Of a stretch of 47,254 nucleotides of DNA, positions 41,229-47,254 are shown piece after piece (the stretch's first letter is position 1; each line of letters starts with the position of its first letter). The stretch is taken from the NCBI GenBank assembly GCA_040507985.1, contig JBEVNR010000025.1:1-47254 (forward strand), given 5' to 3'. This DNA comes from JBEVNR01 sp040507985. GTDB taxonomy: Bacteria > Pseudomonadota > Alphaproteobacteria > Rickettsiales > UBA6187. The notes below the pieces were generated by a model. That model did not search any database, had not been told where the DNA came from, and worked only from the letters and a program-made list of their open reading frames with translations. The position numbers and the translations under genes were made by a program.

Positions 41229-43562
41229 ATGAAACTTTCCGTTCTTGGGATTTCCTTGGCGCTTGCCGCGCAAATTGCCGCCATTCCGGAGCCGGGACAA
41301 TATCTTGTTCCTTCCAAGGTCTATAAAGGACATGGAGATGGCGACGCCACCCCAATCGACACGATGAGCGAGGCATGGCCTACCGATCCTCCGCCCGCAG
41401 ATACAGGTCACACGTTAACCGTTCGCTCGTCCTTGGCTCCGCACGAAACCTCTTCGCGCGTCCTTACTTCGGTTGTTCCTACGCTTTCGGGACTGACGTC
41501 TCAGTCTCACAAATCGTACAAAACGTCATACATTCACACGAAGTCTCGCACCTCGTCTTTGCCCGCGACAACTCGGTCTGCGTCAACGAATAGTTCCTCC
41601 GCTCTGCCTACCTCAAGTTGGTCTGCGTCGACGAATAGTTCGTCCGCTCTGCCTACCTCAAGTTGGCCTGCGTCGACGAATAGTTCGTCCGCCTTGCCGA
41701 CGACGAGCTCCGTCTTGTGGGGAAATAGTTCTTCCGTAGTATCCGCGACAAGTTCTTCTTTCGTGTTGCCGTCAAGTTCCGCGCCATGGCAAAACAGCAG
41801 CTTCTCGCACGCGCCGACGACAAGCGCCCTCGCGACGAGCAGCGCCGTTCCGCCGCCGAGCGTAACCACCGTCATGACAACCGCGACCGATTTCCTTCCT
41901 TGTCTGATTACGATCATAAGCACGACGACAAAAACCGAGACGATGCAAAATAACGTGACCACCGTTATTACCTCGACCGTTCCCGTCGTCACGACGTCCG
42001 TTTTAACGACGGAACGCACGATCACGAAAACGTTAACCGAAGGACAAACGCTCATCGTTCCGACAACGTTTACCGTAACGGCTACAACGACGAGTGACTC
42101 GAACGGGCACACCGTCACGATGCCGGGAACGACCGTCACCACTGCCTACACGATTACCGCTCCCGGAACGACGGAAACGCAGATCGTCACGCAGGTGCAA
42201 ACGACGACGATTGAACGCGAAAAAACGCTTACCGTCCCCGTGTACACCACCATCGAATCCACGAGCTACGTCGTTACGCAAACTACCGTCATGACGACCG
42301 TTACCGCAATTGCCACCCAAACCGTGACGGGTCAACCGGGAGAAAAGCTAACGGAAACCGTTACCGCCACCCATGCCGACGTCAAAACGATCGCGCTTTC
42401 CGGCCCGGCAGGACCAAGTACCACGGTAACGACGACCGTTCACGTCATCAAAGCCACTTGCCTGATTACGATCACGCCGACGTCCACTCCCGTTGCTCCT
42501 TCCTCCGAGCCTGCCGTATCAACGCAGCCTCCCACCGTTACGCCTGAACCGACGACGTCCGCGCAAGATTCTTCGACGGAACCGTCTAGCCAAGAGCCGA
42601 CTTCTTCTCCGGAAGAAACCGGCCCGACGCCCACGCTCACCGTCACCACGACGTCGACGCGCACCAAAACGGATTTAACGACCCTCGAGCCGACGCCGGA
42701 GGAAAGCTCTACCGAGATTTCCACTCCTGAGCCGACGCCCGAACAACCGTCTCCAACGAATCCGGCGGAGACGCCGAAGACGACCGTTACCTTGACCGTC
42801 ATTCCGAACCCCTCGACGGACGCACCATCAACCGAAAAGCCTACGCCCGAGCCGACCACGGACGAGGAACCTTCAACCGAAACTCCCGCTCCCGAGCCGA
42901 CCGAGGCGCCAACGGCTTCTCCCACCGAGCAGCCTACGCCCGAGCCGACAACGGACGAGGAACCTTCAACCGAAACTCCCGCTCCCGAACCGACCGAAAC
43001 GTGCGGCCTTCCCATTCCCGTTACCGTGACCAAGACGGTTTATCGTGACGCAGCGCCCACAAACCTTCCTACCAAAGCGGTGAAGATAGTGGAGCAATGT
43101 CCTATGGGATGCCAATCTTCAAAAGACTGCACGCTCTTGGTGTTCATGGACTATTCCTCGAAAACGCCAACCGTTATGGGCGACGCGCCTTCGAGCGATG
43201 ACTTTGGCGTCGGGCTGAACGTAACCTTTACCGAAGAATATATGGAAACCCATCGCGGCGGCAGCATGGCCGACATTCCGACGTCGGAAGAAGACGTCAG
43301 CGTTTGCTTGCACGACGGCAACAACCATATTCTCGGAAGGGAAGGATTCCGCGCGCTACCGGACGGCATCTCCATTCCCGCCGGCCTTCATCCTTACTGG
43401 AAAGCCCGTAACGTCACGCACCGCATGACGGAATTCGTTCCGCCGACCGGATGGGAGATACGCCTTAACGCGGCGTTCTATAAGATCTCGTTGACAGAAG
43501 TGAACGGCAACGTTCTCACGCTTGACGCGAGCATGTTCTCCGTGACCTATCGCGCCTCTTAA
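41229..43562 (+). CDS. Secreted Ser/Thr-rich mucin-like protein, fungal-like
   Basis: The 777-residue protein starts with a signal peptide (MKLSVLGISLALAAQIAA, cut before IPEPG). A long low-complexity region follows, first Ser-rich with three 15-residue repeats (about 117-161), then Thr/Val-rich with many TVTTT-like units (about 215-420), then Pro/Glu/Thr-rich with a duplicated block (about 538-590). The last 185 residues form a cysteine-containing domain (EQCPMGC and others) that ends without a membrane helix or anchor signal. Such an arrangement is typical of fungal cell-wall and GPI-type mucins, yet codon use resembles the neighbours and there are no introns. In bacteria it would be a secreted adhesin or glycan target. 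The C-terminal domain is not one I recognise. No strong ribosome binding site is seen. Confidence 0.8.
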   Translation: MKLSVLGISLALAAQIAAIPEPGQYLVPSKVYKGHGDGDATPIDTMSEAWPTDPPPADTGHTLTVRSSLAPHETSSRVLTSVVPTLSGLTSQSHKSYKTSYIHTKSRTSSLPATTRSASTNSSSALPTSSWSASTNSSSALPTSSWPASTNSSSALPTTSSVLWGNSSSVVSATSSSFVLPSSSAPWQNSSFSHAPTTSALATSSAVPPPSVTTVMTTATDFLPCLITIISTTTKTETMQNNVTTVITSTVPVVTTSVLTTERTITKTLTEGQTLIVPTTFTVTATTTSDSNGHTVTMPGTTVTTAYTITAPGTTETQIVTQVQTTTIEREKTLTVPVYTTIESTSYVVTQTTVMTTVTAIATQTVTGQPGEKLTETVTATHADVKTIALSGPAGPSTTVTTTVHVIKATCLITITPTSTPVAPSSEPAVSTQPPTVTPEPTTSAQDSSTEPSSQEPTSSPEETGPTPTLTVTTTSTRTKTDLTTLEPTPEESSTEISTPEPTPEQPSPTNPAETPKTTVTLTVIPNPSTDAPSTEKPTPEPTTDEEPSTETPAPEPTEAPTASPTEQPTPEPTTDEEPSTETPAPEPTETCGLPIPVTVTKTVYRDAAPTNLPTKAVKIVEQCPMGCQSSKDCTLLVFMDYSSKTPTVMGDAPSSDDFGVGLNVTFTEEYMETHRGGSMADIPTSEEDVSVCLHDGNNHILGREGFRALPDGISIPAGLHPYWKARNVTHRMTEFVPPTGWEIRLNAAFYKISLTEVNGNVLTLDASMFSVTYRAS
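41577..41711 (+). repeat. Three 45-bp tandem repeats in the mucin-like gene
   Basis: Copies at 41577-41621, 41622-41666 and 41667-41711 encode SASTNSSSALPTSSW with small changes; the first two differ by only a few bases and the third decays at its end. In-frame 45-bp units can expand or shrink without breaking the gene. Confidence 0.9.
42841..42998 (+). repeat. Duplicated Pro/Glu/Thr block in the mucin-like gene
   Basis: About 65 bases starting at 42841 recur nearly unchanged at 42934, an offset of 93 bases (31 codons). Each encodes PTPEPTTDEEPSTETPAPEP. The near identity at the DNA level indicates a recent duplication. Confidence 0.85.
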
Positions 43563-43980
43563 GCGGATCAAGGAAACGGAACGACGCGAAAACGCGCCGG
43601 TCCCCCTCCTTATAACCACAAGCGCAGGACGCTTGTAGATAGTGATTCGACAATAAGTAAGTATATGTATTTTTGTACGTCTTTATAGTCTGTCCTTACC
43701 GAACGTTTGTGATTTTTTCGAAAAACAGAAAACCCCAAAAAAAAGAAAGAAAAATAAATAAATGACTGACTTATTTTTTATATGCGGTCTTTGAGAACGA
43801 TAACCGCAAGTTTTTCCAAAATCGCCGAACGATGCGCCGTTACTTTCGAACGCTCATTCGGATTAAATGAAACCGATTGTAAAAAACGCGCGTCATGGTA
43901 AAATTCTAAGGCAATTTGACCTCCGCCGAAACTCGCCGCGGCGAGACGGAGGAGTAAATTATCCACCCAAAAGGACGACT
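43563..43980. other. Gene-free stretch with a hairpin after the mucin-like gene
   Basis: ACAAGCG (43618-43624) pairs with CGCTTGT (43630-43636) around CAGGA, 56 bases past the stop codon, but no T-run follows. A weak AT-only stem with a T-run (43756-43778) could end the transcript. A frame from 43867 joins virB11 in phase but lacks family similarity. Confidence 0.5.
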
Positions 43981-45027
43981 ATGACGGAAACGTTAAAGAA
44001 ACATACCGCCCTGGAAGCGTATCTTGAGCCTCTTCATTATTTTTTCGCTCAAGAGGGAGTAACGGAAATTTCAATTAACAAGCCGCAGGAAATTTGGGTC
44101 GAGCGTTTCGGCGATATGCATCGCGAGCACGTGCCTCCCTACACATATAACCATTTAAAGGAATTGTCGCTGCTGGTGGCGCAGTCGACCGAACAAAAGA
44201 TTAGCGAAGAAACTCCGGTGCTCTCGGCCACGCTCCCTAACGGATTTCGTATTCAGATCATCATTCCTCCCGCCTGCGAACCGGGAACGGTGTGCATGTC
44301 CATTCGTAAGCCGGGCAGCCTGCGGTGGACGCTGGACGATTACGGTAAAATGGGGGCGTTCGACGCGGTGGCCACCGACGACGAAGACAACCCGCACGAC
44401 GTCGAACTCGCCGGGTATTTGGAAAAGAAAGATATCAGAAGTTTTCTTACCCAGGCGATCGTTTATAAAAAAAATATCATTATCAGCGGCGGCACCTCTA
44501 CCGGTAAAACGACCTTCACCAATGCGTGCCTTAGATCCATACCTCCGGAGGAAAGGCTCATTTCATGCGAGGACGCGCGCGAGATCGTGCTTGACAAGCA
44601 CGACAACCACGTGCATTTGCTAGCCTCGAGAGGCGGACAAGGGCGCGCGAAAGTCACCATGCAAGACCTTATCGAAGCGTGCTTGCGCCTTCGGCCGGAC
44701 CGCATCATCGTCGGGGAGATTCGCGGCGCCGAAGCGTTCAGCTTCCTCCGCGCCATCAATACCGGCCATCCCGGGTCGATCAGCACCGTCCACGCGGACA
44801 CGCCCTTAATGGCGATAGAACAATTAAAACTGATGGTCATGCAAGCCGGCCTCGGCATGGGACCGGAGGAAATAAAAAAATACATTATGCAAGTGGTTGA
44901 AGTCGTCATTCAATTAAAGCGCGCGCAAAAAAAACGCTTTATTTCCGAAGTGTATTTTCGTCACTATGAGCGTAAAAATCTCTCCTACGGGCAAAAACCG
45001 GCGTTAGAGACGATAAAGGGAGCGTAG
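43981..45027 (+). CDS. virB11: VirB11-family type IV secretion ATPase
   Basis: VirB11 is a hexameric cytoplasmic ATPase that powers pilus building and substrate export in type IV secretion. The ATG at 43981 has AAGGA five bases upstream and gives 348 residues, the usual length; a frame from 43867 adds 38 residues unlike the family. The N-terminal domain (1-150) precedes the ATPase core: P-loop GGTSTGKTT at 170-178, Walker B RIIVGEIRG at 241-249 and the His box TGHPGSISTVHA at 261-272. No other vir gene is in the window, so it is either solitary or at the edge of a set elsewhere. A CpaF role is less likely given the VirB11-like His box and length. Confidence 0.92.
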   Translation: MTETLKKHTALEAYLEPLHYFFAQEGVTEISINKPQEIWVERFGDMHREHVPPYTYNHLKELSLLVAQSTEQKISEETPVLSATLPNGFRIQIIIPPACEPGTVCMSIRKPGSLRWTLDDYGKMGAFDAVATDDEDNPHDVELAGYLEKKDIRSFLTQAIVYKKNIIISGGTSTGKTTFTNACLRSIPPEERLISCEDAREIVLDKHDNHVHLLASRGGQGRAKVTMQDLIEACLRLRPDRIIVGEIRGAEAFSFLRAINTGHPGSISTVHADTPLMAIEQLKLMVMQAGLGMGPEEIKKYIMQVVEVVIQLKRAQKKRFISEVYFRHYERKNLSYGQKPALETIKGA

Positions 45028-45105
45028 CGCTTTTATCCCCCTATTACGGCGGGACGCTCGTCGCCGCGCGGCTTTTTGCCCCAAATCTTGTCAACGGAGG
45101 CTTTT

Positions 45106-45165
45106 ATGGCGGAAAAACCTCGTTATTTCTTGGCCGATCCGGCAAGCGCCGCGAGCCACGCATAG
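45106..45165 (+). CDS. Possible 19-residue peptide with strong binding site
   Basis: ATG at 45106 is preceded by GGAGG with five bases between, the best ribosome binding site in this part of the window. The frame encodes 19 residues (starting MAEKPRYFLADPASAA) and stops at 45163-45165. It lies 78 bases after virB11 and runs antisense over the last 43 bases of the methyltransferase gene. It could be the start of a gene truncated by rearrangement, or a real small peptide. Confidence 0.3.
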   Translation: MAEKPRYFLADPASAASHA

Positions 45166-46196
45166 GAGGGATCGGCTTCCGCAAGCTCCGCCAACGCTTC
45201 GCCCGCCTCGGCGGCTATTTCGGTTTCCACGTCGCGCGTATCGCGTACGGCGTCCATAAAAGAAGGAAGCATGGCTTTGTCGGCCTTGCGTAAAACGACG
45301 CGCACGATTTGTTCCGTTTGCAGGTAGCCGCCGTTTTTTTTCGCGGATTTCGCCATGCGCGCCACGTGCGGCGCCAATTGTCCGGACGTCGCCAGCGCGG
45401 CCAGCCCCCTGCCTTCCGCCGCAAACCCGGCCAGCATGAGCGCCATCCGAAAATCTTCCTCTCCCTTGTGGGCGTCGTAGCGCTCCGGGTCGCCCAAATC
45501 CTTCGCGCGATCGCCCAAATCCGGAAAGGCGATGCGGGTGCGGAACGAAAAGAAGGTCGTGGGCAAGCCTAATTTCTTACATGATCTTTCGATTTGTTTT
45601 TCAATTTTATCGAATTTAGAATCGCCGAGCGCGGCGCTAAATTTTAGCCAAGGCGATTTGGCCGATTGATGCACGAAAAGCATCATTCCTCCCGGGCGTA
45701 ACTTTTCCTCCCATAGGGTAAGGGCGGCGGACAAGGCGGTTTTTTCGTTCGGTTGAAATTTCGTATAGTATAACGCGTGGGACGCGGAAATAACGTCGCA
45801 CGGCGCGACGACGGATTCCGCCGAAAATAAGTCGGCCTTACGGGCGCGGGCGGAGAATCCCAACGCGGCCATGCGTTCCGCCGCTTGCCCGGCATAATGG
45901 CCGCTTAAATCAACGCCTTCGTACCCTATCTCCAACCCTGCGTCGAACGCGCCTTCCGCCAGCGCCACGGCAAAATCGCCGTGGCCGCACCCTACGTCGA
46001 CGACGGAAAGCTTTTGCCCTTTTTGCCATATCTTATGGCGAAGCAGCGCCCGAAAAAACGCCGACGTCGTGCGTCCCGTCAAGCATTTTTCGTCGGTGGA
46101 ATATAAAAACGCCCGAAAATGCTCGTCCGGAGTAGAGTCAAGAAGCGATGCGTGCGCCATAGGGCGGTCCAATGCATTTATTCGTGGTGGCGCCAA
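45123..46196 (-). CDS. Class I SAM-dependent methyltransferase
   Basis: The 357-residue protein has motif I VVDVGCGHGDF at 65-75, an acidic residue after the second strand (EGVDLSG), and a motif near DVISASHALYY typical of the Rossmann-like methyltransferase fold. The C-terminal third is helical, with a section rich in Ala and Glu. The substrate is unknown; lipids, small molecules or proteins are possible. The ATG at 46160 is an alternative start. It converges with virB11 and lies 112 bases after the MreD-like gene. Confidence 0.85.
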   Translation of the reverse strand: MAPPRINALDRPMAHASLLDSTPDEHFRAFLYSTDEKCLTGRTTSAFFRALLRHKIWQKGQKLSVVDVGCGHGDFAVALAEGAFDAGLEIGYEGVDLSGHYAGQAAERMAALGFSARARKADLFSAESVVAPCDVISASHALYYTKFQPNEKTALSAALTLWEEKLRPGGMMLFVHQSAKSPWLKFSAALGDSKFDKIEKQIERSCKKLGLPTTFFSFRTRIAFPDLGDRAKDLGDPERYDAHKGEEDFRMALMLAGFAAEGRGLAALATSGQLAPHVARMAKSAKKNGGYLQTEQIVRVVLRKADKAMLPSFMDAVRDTRDVETEIAAEAGEALAELAEADPSYAWLAALAGSAKK

Positions 46197-46308
46197 ACGG
46201 CGATTCCTTTCCCATATCGTACAGACCCCTTACAAGACTGTCAACCTTCCGCCTTGACTCGGGGCAAAGACGCCAATCCTTACCCATGGTTTTACCTCTG
46301 CGCATAAT

Positions 46309-46857
46309 TTAATCGACGCCATCTCCCGAAAACCGTTTATCTTCTTCGCCTTCCGCTTTTTCGACCATCTCCGCCGCGCGCCCTTGCAACAGAACGTGAA
46401 CGGGAACGTAACACAAGCACGTCCCGATCGCGTAAAAGAAAAAATCATAAAGCGACGTTTTTCCCAACGCTATCCATAACGTCAGGGTTTCCGCAAGGCA
46501 GGCGCATACCAAACCTGCCGCGATATGGCGATGCCATCCGACGTAGCGGCGCGGCGTCGATTCCTTGCCTAGTTGCGCGAGCATGACGTGCAGCGAAAAA
46601 TAACACAGGCCGCACGTGCCGACGGGAAAACCGACATAGACGTCCTTCGACAGTCCGGCGAGCAAAAAAATCCAGGACGGCATGCGGGTGCGCATGAAAT
46701 AGGCGCCATAAGCGATGACTGCATAATCCCACGCCGGCGGCACGAAACCGTCCCCGAACGCGCGGCGCCAAAACGCTTGCGACAAGAGCAGCGCCACCGG
46801 CAGGCACGACGCTATGAGCAGCCGATCGCGCTGAGGCGCGGACATGACGTGCGCCAT
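46309..46857 (-). CDS. MreD-like integral membrane protein
   Basis: The 182-residue protein has four or five hydrophobic segments and the pattern LSKDVYVGFPVGTCGLCYFSLHVM near 68-91 (conserved core DVYVGFPVG), which resembles the LxDLLxGxPLG block of the rod-shape protein MreD. The length also fits. The charged C-terminal tail follows the last helix. mreB and mreC, its usual neighbours, are not in the window, and the similarity is only in one block, so the call is tentative. Confidence 0.5.
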   Translation of the reverse strand: MAHVMSAPQRDRLLIASCLPVALLLSQAFWRRAFGDGFVPPAWDYAVIAYGAYFMRTRMPSWIFLLAGLSKDVYVGFPVGTCGLCYFSLHVMLAQLGKESTPRRYVGWHRHIAAGLVCACLAETLTLWIALGKTSLYDFFFYAIGTCLCYVPVHVLLQGRAAEMVEKAEGEEDKRFSGDGVD

Positions 46858-46916
46858 GCGAAAAATATCCCTTACGTTTACATCAATCGGAAGGCGTGCG
46901 GGAATCGGATTTTAAA

Positions 46917-47024
46917 CTATTCATCTTCTAGTTCAAAGAAAAAAGGACGCGCTTGAGGCCAAAGGCTCCAATCATCGCCAAGGGTGGTATGGTAACCTTT
47001 GACATGCGGAAACGAGGATATCAT
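46917..47024 (-). CDS. Possible 35-residue frame or gene remnant
   Basis: From ATG at 47024 to TAG at 46917 the frame encodes 35 residues that include GDDWSLWPQARPFFFELEDE, a composition that looks like real coding sequence. In-frame sequence upstream is AT-rich and reaches a stop soon. I do not recognise it; it may be the 3' end of a decayed gene. The context to the right is non-coding. Confidence 0.25.
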   Translation of the reverse strand: MISSFPHVKGYHTTLGDDWSLWPQARPFFFELEDE

Positions 47025-47254
47025 GATTCTTGACGCCAACCTATCGCTAATTGATATAGCTATATTTTTCTTTTTTTATATGGATAAGAGCATTCGATCG
47101 ACGTAGAAAGCGAAAAGGAACAGTTATTCTTGTGCGTTCAATGTGGCGAGCTAGGCAACATAGTTGAGGTGGTATTGCAAGGCTTGTTTTAGCAAGCCAA
47201 AATTTGCTGAATTTTCATGCGTATCATCAATTAGTTTTTTCAACAAACCTTCGG
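47025..47254. other. Gene-free AT-rich end of the window
   Basis: No convincing frame is seen. A hairpin with GGCTTG (47181-47186) and CAAGCC (47193-47198) around TTTTAG is present without a T-run. Confidence 0.4.

Noticed and set aside
41577..42998. CRISPR-like regular repeats
   Set aside because: The units are tandem, in frame, multiples of three and coding; there are no unique spacers.
42440..43033. 197-residue Val/Gly/Ser-rich frame antisense to the mucin-like gene
   Set aside because: It is the complement of Thr/Pro/Glu repeats and has no independent start signal.

Overview
The window looks like part of an alphaproteobacterial chromosome. The signs are an F1-only ATP synthase cluster (atpH-atpA-atpG-atpD-atpC, without F0 genes), an NtrY-type sensor kinase, an alphaproteobacterial-style FliL, and a short protein of a type common in that class just before uvrC. 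I cannot fix the order or genus. Biosynthesis (ilvC, hisA, hisF, hisE, nadE) points to an organism that is not strongly reduced. A VirB11-type ATPase, a capsule-type glycosyltransferase, a large repeat-bearing possible effector and a mucin-like secreted protein fit life with a host, but that is inference.

Layout. 1-1000: an IS1595-family insertion sequence, with its left end at base 1, inserted next to the 3' remnant of an IS630-type transposase. 1199-4075: a 958-residue protein of unknown function behind a good sigma70-like promoter. 4289-7157 (+): ilvC-hisA-hisF-hisE. 7169-12993 (-): uppP behind the F1 ATP synthase genes. 13000-14020: a mostly non-coding stretch with a 30-residue peptide carrying eight cysteines and a 72-residue very hydrophilic protein. 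14053-19803 (-): esterase, M16 peptidase, a 15-G tract, a 1115-residue two-headed glycosyltransferase and a small membrane protein.

19948-24355 (+): a curlin-repeat protein, a short conserved protein, uvrC and an NtrY-like kinase. 24356-24708: a non-coding block with a 147-bp inverted-repeat element and a REP-like sequence. 24705-30595 (-): a tight six-gene run, SulP transporter - beta carbonic anhydrase - YfgM-like - bamB - tsaB - fmt. 30812-34137 (+): quinone oxidoreductase, fliL, nadE. 34179-36434 (-): an unknown protein and anmK. 36723-40851 (+): ZnuA-like binding protein, hydrolase, MoeB/ThiF-like enzyme, MsbA-like exporter, overlapping or nearly so. 41229-43562 (+): a 777-residue Ser/Thr-rich protein that resembles fungal cell-wall proteins. 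43981-45027 (+): virB11. 45123-46857 (-): a methyltransferase and a MreD-like membrane protein.

The points most worth following are the cysteine-rich peptide (13296-13388), the homopolymer tract in front of the two-headed glycosyltransferase (17758-17772), the fungal-looking mucin-like gene (41229-43562), the solitary curlin-repeat protein (19948-20262), and two non-coding repeat types (24481-24627; 4080-4109 with 24679-24708). No tRNA, rRNA or CRISPR array was seen.
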